Of a DNA stretch of 64,000 nt, positions 36,541 through 48,500 are shown piece by piece. A program made the translations under genes and the position numbers. This DNA comes from Ciona savignyi (Eukaryota; Chordata; Ascidiacea; Phlebobranchia; Cionidae). A model generated the notes under the pieces. That model did no database searches. It saw nothing but the letters and a program-made list of their open reading frames with translations, and had not been told where the DNA came from. The stretch is taken from the NCBI GenBank assembly GCA_000149265.1, contig CH003275.1:586641-650640 (forward strand), given 5' to 3'. Each line of letters begins with the position of its first letter. The stretch's first letter is position 1.

Positions 36541-39500
36541 ATGCATTCAACCAGTGATTACACCATGCGGAATCTACCGATAAGCACACCTATGCAAAAT
36601 ATGATGAACCAGGACAGCCACACACGGCAAACCCTGGACAGATTGGAGTGCATACAAAAGGTAAATACTCTTTTAATACATATAATCCTAAAGGTGTTTT
36701 CCATGTCCCTCTCTATACAATGTAACTAAACGTTGCCGAGGTATTTAAAGCCGGTTCCGGTGACTGATTGTTTCGCTCTCTGTGGCGCACGTGTGTAGCA
36801 CAGAAGGGTGGTTTAATTTACCTTAATCGCGCGATGTGTGTTTGCGGCCTCGTTGAAATTTACCCCATCTCCATTTACCTTCCCCAGCATCTCAAAAATG
36901 CGGATTCTTTCTCGCGCACAGCGAGGGAACTGCTTGAATGGTGTTCCGATCCCCGCGCCTTCCAACGGCAATTCCACCAAAGCTTACTCGGCTGTCTCAC
37001 GGTAAGCAACTTATTGAGGTCGCTCCTTAATCATTTTGACAGCTAGGTGTATAACACATCACCATCGATATGTACTATTTGGCAGCAGTATAAGTTAAAC
37101 CCCATTTGCACGATTTGTACGGTTTACTGGAATTGGCGCACCTTTTTACCCTCCGACGTTTCGCACGAATATGTTCAAATTCGACGTCTGGTTTGAGTGT
37201 TCCATCACGACGCTATCCAAGCGGAACGACCCGATAATCGCAGCTCCTTCGCGATGCTTTCTAGACTTCACTCCCGACATTCTTGCAACTGAGCCAGAAC
37301 TCGTACAGTTTAACTGTGGACGCTTCCATTCTGGCTAATTTATCACGGTTCCACGTTGCTTCGACACCGAATCAGCGCAAACCTAAAAACTGGCTGTAGC
37401 GCGATAATCTTGGTTTACTTAAAGTTTCAATTAAAATGGCATTAAAGGAAGCATAATTGCACGCTGTATGCTAATCTGCTAAGGAATTACAAACCGAACT
37501 AACAAATATTCGCCCGTAGAACAACGAAACTAATCCACAAACAACGCGCTGTAAGATAGGAATGCGATTGAACGTAGATAAGGGTTGTTGTTGACAAGCC
37601 TTCATTATTTACCTGGATAAGTTTCGAACTCGTGATGCCTCGTTATTTGGTCCGCCTTTTTAATATCATTCTGTAAACGACTCGGTCGCGCTAACCATTC
37701 GGCCACGCGACCACACCTGCCCCCATTCTGCTTTATTTTGTTGCAGGAATGCGCTGCACGTGGGTCTTGGGGTCTTGGGTAGGGTCGTGACTGATTAAAG
37801 CATGCACCCCACGTGCAAGATTTGGCGGTCTTGGTAAGGGAAAACCCCGAAGGTGTTTGGGGTCAAAATAAACGAATCTGTTGGGTTGTATATACGAGGC
37901 AGTTGCGGCCTCGAAATACCGGGAATACTTGTACAGATATTACATTTATTTTTGTTTAAAATGACAAGTTAGTGTTATTAAGGCTGGATTAGGACCCAAC
38001 CCGATGACGTAAAGTTTGTGGCAAGCAATTGAAAGCAGGATTATTGGCGTGAAGGTGTTTCTACTCCTAGACATACCATGTGCAGTGGAGCGTGGCGGTA
38101 CCGCACGATATAAGAAACGTGACCCTTCGTTTGCAAGTCCCCAACACTGTAGCTACCGTTTCAACCGATCTGTTGCGTCATTTTTTTTTGTTACACAAAA
38201 ATCTATTGCATTCAAAACCGCTAAAACTCGCTAAGAAGATGTAATTACACAGTGTACTCTATTTTACATTATCTGTATGTCATCTACAAATGCATAAACA
38301 AACAATTGTTGCCCATTCACACCCGAGAAAGTTTTAACGGAAAAATCCTCCGTCATTTTTTGAAAAATTCCTGGTTGGCCAAAACAATGTCATTTCCGGC
38401 CAATAAGACGCACCGAGACGCGAAATAATAGAAAGCTAAGTTGACGGGGTGAACTCACCGATATGTTGTAACCTCCCACAACTCGTGTTTGCTAGCTTGC
38501 TGCGGTCGATTGCCCTTGTTAGATGACTTCTGATATAACCCGGGACCCGGGTGGTTGGGTTTTCATAGCTTAGTTTTCCCCCATGATATCTTACCCTAGG
38601 CGCGATTTAAGGCTAAAGAACGACGGTATTATTTCCCGTATTTGCATCATAAAACATGGGGGAGGCCATGGTTCATATCCACTGTCATGTCTATATTTGG
38701 GAAAGGTGTTCATGAACATGCCCCCATCCCCTTTCCAGGGTAAACTGCGATGTAAAGGTGCGTGTCAGGATTTCAAGGTCTAGTTCGCAGAGTAAACTTG
38801 GCCTAGAAATGCCACGAGTATTCACAGCGATTGAGTATTCCTCGGCAAATCCGTCAAACTCGTTAAACAAAACTCGCTTTGATGCTACTTGGAAGTTTTC
38901 AGACCCAACAACAACTCACCCCGCGATAACCGCCGGGATAACATGGGTGCCATGCCCCACCAACCCTTCCCCACCCACAACGTAAAGCATTATGATCTTG
39001 CTAGTTTGTTCATCCGTTAATCTAGCTCGCCGCTAAATAGGTGAGTTCCCCGGTCCGCCGCGCATTCCAGGCGAATTAGAAGCTAAACTCCGCTCTCCGG
39101 ACCACCATGTTCGTACCTCCGTGCGCTACCGACTCCCATGTATGGTTTCCCCCGGGTCGCTGCTGAAAATGATGACTCCCCAATAGAATTTTTATTATTT
39201 TATATCTTTTGTGTTTAATAGCCACCGTCTGCGGACCATCTCCGGGTGCGTTCGTAAAAACTCACACCCACGCCGTTGTGGCTTATACGAGAATGCGTTT
39301 TGGATTCAAATAAACCGTACTTACCATAAACCCCACATTCCTGTGTATTGTCAGGATTTGACCTGTCATAACCGACAACATGTAACCATCACCACCAATT
39401 TAAACAAGTGCGCGTTATAACAACTTTCTATCCCATCTCGCGTTTACTCAGGAAGTTAAATTTATCTGTCGGGATCTTGGTAGGACAGGCGCCACAATGC

Positions 39501-42500
39501 GATGAACTTAGCCCCGCATTCAATTAGCCGCCCGTGGTTCCCACAGCCTGTAGGTTATTTTTGCCCGCTCGCCTGGAACGGTGTAAATATCATTAACCCG
39601 AGGGAGTGACGTATCAACTGAGCCCATCACAAAAGAGTCGCTCGCCCTTTCACTTTCAAAGTACAGCAGACAGGAATTCCTCGTCAGAAAGGGATATCCA
39701 TTAGGCATTCAACGTGGTTTTATTGAAGAAATTTAAATGTCTATGTTAAAGCAATTAAACTATCGATAACTTTTGATATTTTACCATTAAAGCAATATTT
39801 ATTCTCAATTCGGACAATTTGACACATTTAATCGCATTAAAAGTTTCGCGTTCGCAATTAGCACGGGATGAATGTTTTTAAGCTCCACTACCAAGAAGAG
39901 GGAATAATCGATTAATTACAACATTCAAACTGGCTTGATGTGGTAAAACAGAAGCCGGCATACGCCAGACTGAGTTTCCAATCGCCTTTATCGCTTTCCG
40001 CTCGACTCAGGTTCCACACAATCGGTTGCAGAATTCTAGATATTTTAACTTCGCAATTTGAATCCAGTCGCGGTTTGTGGATGCCGCGTTTCATGCGCAC
40101 TGCGATTCTGCGCAGGGAAGCTTTATTTGATGTTATCGATGTACAGCTGTTGTAAAATGATCACGTGGTACCCGAAATCGGTCACGGGCCATTTAACAAG
40201 CCAATGAAAGATTGCAGGCTTCACTGCGCTTGACGACACCAACGTCAACGACAAATCAAACACAACAAACCACCTCAAGCTCATCATACGTCGTGTCCCA
40301 ATAACCACCGAGTAACACCCCCTAATATGAACCTGTATGGTATGCGCTTCGTTACAACGATATCGGCGCCGGTATTGTGTTAGCTGCTTCCCCAAAGAAG
40401 CGTGTCAGATAACGCGCCATGCATCCCTTCAATGCGTAGGATCTAAGTGGGCGTTCAATGCGCGGAAACTCTGTGAAAGCTTCCCATCCATACGTGACGT
40501 TGTTTCTCTCATTAACTCTTCACGAGAGACCATGAATAATTAAGACTCGGTTCGATCGATCGCGAGTCGCGTCTCCCGCGGGAGCTATTCGCAACGCAAC
40601 ATCGTTGTACGTTTGTTCGGTCACGGAGAACGGCGGATGAATATCCGCCAAGCATATAAGGTGATAGCCAACCGGTCTAATTTCTTACGCCATGGTAGCT
40701 GGACGCCGTAGTACCCCCTCCGTGTATCGATCGCCGTGCGTCAGATAATCGAATGAATAAGCACGATCGCCATCAGTGTTTCTACATTTCCCTTAGTACA
40801 ACTGTTAGCCAACCCTTGCAATGTAGCAGACCGGTCTTAAATCAACATATGGCTAGCACCATTGGTGTTAGTGAGTCATGCCATCGAATTTTCACTCCAA
40901 CTTCCCCGTTTAATGCTCCACACTGAGACGACGTATTATGTTATCCCTGTCTATGAATAAATCATGTTTAATCGACCCATGATGTTTTCCCCGTGTGAAC
41001 TCAAAGAAAAATCTGAAATCTAATTAGATTTTGTTTGCCGAACGTCTCCAGTACCTAATCTCCAGGGGATGTTTCAAAGTCCACGCCGTATTAATACGAT
41101 AGTGGTTTGTTTATTCAAAATTTTGAACTTCATTCCAGGTGGTGACCGAAGTAGCAGGCAAGCCCGGCTTTGAATCGGAATTGTGTTGCAAACTGCTGGC
41201 TCTGTGTAACGACCACAGGGATAAGTTTCCACCGAACGCAGCAAGTGAGTGGGTTTAATGTGTTTGTGTGGTTAATTCCTGCCAGAATTGCTCTGTTGGA
41301 CTTGAATACATTCTACTACATGGCCATCGTGACGTACCACCTGGCGTGCCTTATATAAGTTTACAAACAAAACAAGTGTTGTTGGCTATCGTGAGATACT
41401 TTCGACCGACTTGTTTCCAAATTAAACTTCATTTTTTTTTATACCAGAAATTTATTTTTTTATCAAAACACTCGCCATGCAACACAGTAATCCCTTCTTG
41501 TGAAAAGCTATTGCTGTCTTATCACCAGAAAGCTATCAAGCCCAATTCCCGGTTCCATATCCCATTGCACTCACCTGGTTCCAGCTTCACGCCGACTTTA
41601 TCTTCTAATCTCCTCATTCGTGCAGTCGATGACGTATGTAGATGACGTTGCGCCTTTATTAGCTAGCAACATAGTGTTACCGTGTGTTTGTTTGCTAATA
41701 GAGGCAAACCCGACCTCGGCTTCACATATATCTCTGTTCCATCATTTACAGCGAAGGTTGGCGCGCGCAACTGTAAACATAACGTCCCACCCTTCGTTAA
41801 CTCCCGCGGTGGCTGATTTGTGTGGAAATTTGCAAATTGTTCAGTTAAATACATGTTCCCTTATGGATCCGTCCTACTGCAGACTCATGTCCGCCGTCGG
41901 TCCAGACAGGGTCTACCTCCATTACTACACGTCCGCAATTCTTTCAAACCGTGTTATTTAATCTACGACGTCACAGCGTGACATTAATTACAGTTGATTC
42001 GGTATAATTTAAGATTCTCATCAGTCCAATTAATCCTATGGGATGAATAACGCCCCGGGCTACACAAAGGACTGTCATAATATTTCCAGCAGGTCGTGCG
42101 GTTTTGCTTATAAAGGAAGCTTCAAACTGCATTGTGGCTTCCTGCGTCCCATTTAACCACATCAGCCGAGTGTGGTTTTGTATCTTTAAATTGCAAAACA
42201 ACAAATAAAACTGTCAACTGCTTGGCTTGGATGTTCGACCGATTGATATTACGGGTGCATGTGTGCACACCTCGCTAATTTTCTTAGATTCTAGACATTT
42301 GAATGACTGTACAGAAAGTAACCAACTGCTCTAGTACAACATAAGCATTGAAAAATATATTGAGTACTTGTGTATTTGTTAATGGTGGTGTGGATGTACT
42401 CCCCCTCCCCATTTATCCAACACCTTTATTCCAATTCTCTCTTTTCAGCCATGCTAACTCAATGGCTACACGAGACAAACAAGAGAGTCATGCTGCAAAC

Positions 42501-45500
42501 CCACCTCGACCCTATGAAGGGGAATACTATGTCACCCAGCTCCATGCCCGTTGGTTCACCCATGAGTGGAATGATGACCCCCAAATTGGGGTTTGCCCAG
42601 TCTCACATGGGGCAAAGGTAAGTGGGGTTTGCGTGTTTGCTCTGGGTATGAAATCTTCAGTCGCTGATAAAGCATTCTGTCACAAAAATGTTTAGATTTT
42701 CTTAAAAATATTTCGCTGCGCTGAACATGTCTTGTCGTTTAAGGTTGTCGATAAAAATCTTTGGATCTCCGAGAATTAGCATCACCGGGTTATCTCATCG
42801 CATGACGTGATGTCATCATGATTTTTAACCTGGTTTGCGCTGTTTCAGACCACACGACCAGCAAGGTTGGAACCCACCCCATCCACCCCACCAGCCCCAC
42901 CCTCCCCACCAGCCCCAACTCAACCACCACCCATCTCTCTCCGTCATCACGACCGTGTGGGGGGTCTCGACCACCCAAACCCCTCCTGTACCCGTACGTA
43001 GCCACTCGAATGCCACGTCATACGTGCAGCAGCATATGGGCCACCATGACCCGATGCAGAGCAGCTACTCCTATCCCCATGACAAGCCAGGCAGCTCCTA
43101 CCACACCTCGACCCACTACGCGAACGGCCATCGGGGAGTGAGTGCTGGTAGATACGCGAACGGTGGTTCCCCCTCTCACCATATTCCGGACCAGGTATGC
43201 GGCTTGTATTTTAAACACGTCGACCCCTTTTCAATCTTCTTTTTATCCAGAGTCACCATCCACCAGCTGCCGCTGCCGCTGCTGCCGCATTCGCCGCTGC
43301 GGCTGCCGCTGCTACAGCTACTGCCACAGCAACAGCAACCTTTATCAAAGAACAGCACGACCAGCCAAACACATACGACCCGGTAAGTATTGACGCACCA
43401 CCTGTCAACTCACCAAAATTAATCTTTTTGTTTCTCGTCTTAATACCGAACCGCTATTGTTCGAAGCGCATACCATTATGACGTCAATGAATATCTTCCG
43501 CAAAATCGTAAACATCGTCGCGAATGACGTCACGTGCCGCGATTGGCTCGCGGTCGATTCTCGTCTCGGTGACCTTAGAACAGATGACACCCGGGTTTAT
43601 GTCGCACAGAGACCAACTTTATCCACACGCCACGTCACATCTTAAAAACTATCAAAATCATAAATTAACCTTTATGCCGGGTTAAATAACTACCAGACAT
43701 ATTTGTTATGTTAATCCACCAAATTTCGCGAATGATTAAGTGTGAACCAGTCATTGTAGCATCGCCTGCGGCATTTCTTCGTACACGGACTCCTGCAACA
43801 CAAGGCCAATCTTCAATTTTAAACAACCGCGCTTCACTTTGTTCTTCGAGGTTTAGTGTAATCGCTATTGTTCCATTGTGACAATAACTCACACGGCGAC
43901 TGCAAGACTCATAAACTTCCTCGGTCCGAAGTTATTAGCGCTGTTTATATGTTTAGAAGCCGATCTTGTTATGCTGTGTTTCTCAAACAAGAGAGAATCG
44001 CAGGCGCACGACATAAAACGAACACAACCAGAACAAGTAACGAAGACAAACTATAAATAAACCTGAAAGCGGAAGTTTGTTTGAGCTGCAACACCTCGTA
44101 TTTTGCCGTAAATGTATACCTGTCGAAACTAAGCTACAAAGTCAAAAACACACGGCATAATTTCAACATCTTCCACAAATTCCAGTTGCGGTTCAAACAT
44201 AATTTTTATTTCTTCTGCTGCCGTAGGACGTGGAATAGCTGCGTAATAGTTTGTTTGCTGATTTAGCATTGAGAAAAATTCGAAATTCGCAGACAGTCGG
44301 CCCCGCGTCACGATCACCCGCCAGGGTCACGTGATCCGCCCGAGCTTGTTGTTTATTTGGACAACCGACGGAATATACAAACGCGCCTTTCCGACGATGA
44401 TTTCTCTTACCTTGCGCGGCGACATGAAAGCGCGGCGTTGACTCGACCCCCGAAGCGATATAGTCGGTCGGCGCACGGGTGGAACCGGAAAGGCGGTCTC
44501 CTCACAGCAATGTTTGTTGCACAATACTCAGCCAGATTCCAGGAACTAACCCTAATAAGTAATCTAACACTGGCAATTAAATTTCCACAAACAAACCACC
44601 CCCACCCGATTCACAAATTTCACGCTAATTACTTTGCCCTCATATAAACCTTATAACTGAATGTCGTCATAATAAGTGATTAGGGGTTTAATAATCGGCT
44701 TTGTTGCCGCACACCGGCTAAACACGCAATAATTACAATGTTTCCCGCACTAAGTCCATCAACCGCATATTGATGTGATCGCCCTGAGCTCACAAGGTGG
44801 TGTTCTTACATGTTGTCCCCGTATCTCCAGCGCCCTCAGAAACATGGTCAACAAATTTTAAACCTTACCCTTTTCACAGAACCCTGGTAACATGATGGAC
44901 CCCCACATGCACCCCAATCACCCACCGGCCCCCAATTCTCATCCAATGATGCAACAATCGAATCGCTTTCGACCCCAAATGCCCCCACAATACAACCGGG
45001 GTCCGAATTCGTACCAAGTTGGCCCGGGGGTGGGCCCAGTTCCAAACCACCGGCCCCAGAGTCACCCAAACGTCCCAGCTGACCATGGTTATAAACCGTC
45101 ATGCAGGCCCCAGCAGGTGGGTTGATTAGGAAGGAAATGGTTTATCCTAGTGTCACCATGGTTGGGGCAACGTAGATGCTTAATAACATTTTCAGCGTTG
45201 TGTATGATTGAGGTTTTTCAGCTTAAGTAGAAACTGTTAATCCACTGGATTCAGGCGTTCGCTAAGTGCTTTGCCTAAGGATACAACTGAGTAGCCCGCG
45301 GTACCAGTGAAGCTATCACACCGGACAAAATGCTTCTCGACCATTTTTAATGTTTTGAAAAATAAATCGACCAAGGGGAGTTAAAAAATTAAACTTCCAA
45401 ATAATACTTTTCGTGCCACGATTTCAATATATTTACAATCACAGGGTTATGGGCAAGTGGGTTACAACGGAAGTCCCAATCACCCGAACCATTACAATAA

Positions 45501-48500
45501 AGCCCCCGAGGGTCACATCCAGTCATACCCCTCAGGTGGTTCTGTGGGCCCCAGGTACAGCCCCAGACTCCCCATGAACCATTCACACAACCAGCAGAAA
45601 CCATATTTCCAAAGCCAAGCCAACGAAGCGAACGGGGGGTACGGACCTCGACACCCATACTATCCAAATGATGTAAGAATAATTTATCCATTGTGCTTGG
45701 ATTTATCATAGAAGATAATATGAATAACTACCATATTCTGATTTTATACGTGCAGAAGCACAGATTAATGTTTATCATAGAAGTGGTCTTTTTACAGGGC
45801 TAAATTTCGAACCCATGATTGGTTTAATAATAAGCCAGTTATGTTACACTTTAAATGAATTAATGGCGCTGACCATTCCCCCACACGACCGTTCAGTATG
45901 TGTGGGTTTAAATTGACCAATGCAATATTTGAACTGTACCATTGATTTGCCGCGTCATATACTATGGGACTTTTCCTCTATTGAAGGAATCTCCAAAAAC
46001 ACCTGGTTTTAGCACACTTGTTTGTACCTGCTCAATTCGCGAGCAGAAATACCGGGGCGGCACAAGAAAACACACAACCCCCCAAATAACATTGTTGATT
46101 TTGAGTCGCCCGCCACCCGAGTCCATTAACATGAGCCAGTGTCCCGCGAGAGGACCTAAATATAACTTCAGGAAACGCGGGCACGTTTAATGATGGACGC
46201 ACAAACCAGACCGACATCAATCCGTCGGATTTTGGGGCTTGTTGTACATCGTGGTAGATAACCTTTACAAATGAGTTGGTTTATATGATCGGCTTCGTAA
46301 GATGCCACAACAAACTGTTTAGGCTACACCTCGGATATGCTGGGTTCGAAGCTTGACTCAATTACAAATTATCTCTAATAGCTCCCTGACTAACAAATAA
46401 ATAGCTTTATGATTGTTGAAAACGCCATTATTTTGCAGAGCCGGGGATTGTCGTCCCACCAACCGAACCCTGTACCGGGGAACCCCACGCCCCCATTAAC
46501 TCCTGGAAGCGCACACAACGTCCCCCCTTACCCCAATATAGAACCAAACATACCCCCGGGGGGCACAGAAGGAAAAATAAGTAAGTTTAGTTTAATTCTA
46601 TAAATTGATTAATTTTAAAGTGTTCAGCCACATTTTTCAAATGTACGTTGTGCTTTAGAATATATGAAAGGTATAACATTAAAAACAACAACCATGGACG
46701 GTGGCGGACTAAGTAAACATGTGCTTAACTTTGTTATGGCCAAGCCCAGTTTAAAGTGCTCGCTCCCGAGTTAATTAAACTCTAATTGTTCATCGTTGCG
46801 AAGGAGGTTTAATAATCCGCAGATGAGACTTGTTGACAAACAAAACTTGTCACGACCGTAAATTCCTTTGCGCAATTTGTACCAGTGTATAGAATGGCCT
46901 TTTACGGTACCAGTGTAAAGAATGGCTTATTACGATACCAGTGTAAAGACTGGCTAATCACGTTGCACGACCACCCTTAAGGCGGGTTTATGAGTCAAAA
47001 TGAGATTAACTAGTTACTCTTCGTTGATACAAATCTAAGAACGCACCGCGCCTGGCCCAGTTAAAACAGCGAAGAGGCAGCGGCGGTCGGTCGTTTCATT
47101 TTCGGCCAAATTCGCGGAAGGGCGACTGGGTGGAACTTGCATTGCGGTGGTGTTATGTTCTAGCGGGCTGGCGCAGCAATTCGGAATCCAAACATTACAT
47201 CGCGACCGAAATAGACGTCGCATCCACGACTAATAACGTTTTCTCCCTAACACGGCGGTAAGCTGTTTATTGATACAAGTGAACATTCAGGTCGCGACGA
47301 GCTTCGACTAACATTCCCCGTCCGTGACGGGGTCGTGCTTGGTCCGTTTCGCCTTGGGCACAACCTAGTGGTGAGCAGTCATGCGTTTCATCTGAGGCCG
47401 CACGTCTACAGGACACTCTTCGAAAGGTGCGTGTTTATGACAACATAAAGTGATGCTTTCAACGAGAGTCGCTTATCTAACAATGCGTATTGTTGTTTTA
47501 AGGCACGACCTGGACCTACAGTTCAAGTGCTACCACCACGAAGATTTGCTCAAACACACAAACTGGCCTCATTCCGTCCAGGTACCTGCATGTTCGACAC
47601 GTTACACTTAAATCCACAAATACCCAAAAACCGGGTACGAGGTCAAGCTCGTTTTCTCGCCCGACACGCTTTTGTGACGTCACATTAGCGATGAATAATG
47701 CATCAGCAACGTTTAGTCAGCGATTCTTGGATCCCGTTTCGACTTTTCCCCTGAACTGATCTGTGTCATGTGTTAAAACAACATATGTGGGCAGATTATT
47801 TCTCATTCTTGCCTGTCCTCGCAATACCACGACATCTTACAATTAACGATCGTTTGCATAACAAAAAAATTAACCTTTTTTTGAATTCAAAAGAAATCCC
47901 TATCATAATTATATTTTAATAACTTTTTATAATGAATTTATGAATCATAACTTATTTCAGGTTATTTACCGTAGCAGAGGTTACGAATTTTGTTGTTTTA
48001 GTACGAATTTATAGAAATGCTTAAAAGATAAAGTTTGCAACTCATTGTAAACCCGGGCGCCCTGGGTGGAATAAAAAGTTTTAACTTCGGGGATCTCCCA
48101 ACGTCATATTATCTGGGGCGGTTACCGTTTCCGTAATTTCATGAGAAAAATTTTCGTCATATCCTTACATTCTGACGTCATTTCCTTCCCAGGTGAGCGC
48201 CAATCACGTCCCACTAACCATTCCCCGCGGTCAAGACAGATCGAGCCACAAACCCCTCTATTTGAAAGAAAGTTTGCCAGCCCGGTCGCAATACAATCGA
48301 CATCACCGTGTCTGCGTGTTGCTGCGTGAGTTGTTCTGTCTTGCAGACTTCTAGTGTGCGGTGGTTATTCAAATTCATGTAATGAACCGCCCACCTATGC
48401 ATTGTTATACATGGCACGCCACATATTAGTAAAAATGCCCGAAGAAAATTGGAAGATCATGTCTAGATTGGTACAAAACTATAACATTATTCTAAATTAG

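Noticed and set aside
41500-41961. 153-codon plus-strand frame in ZMIZ intron 2/3 region
   Set aside because: It lies between exons 3 and 4, shows no domain, codon pattern or homology that I recognise, and overlaps another frame of similar length. Judged a chance frame.
42790-43218. Antisense frames over ZMIZ exon 5
   Set aside because: Trp/Gly-rich shadows of the Pro/His-rich coding strand.
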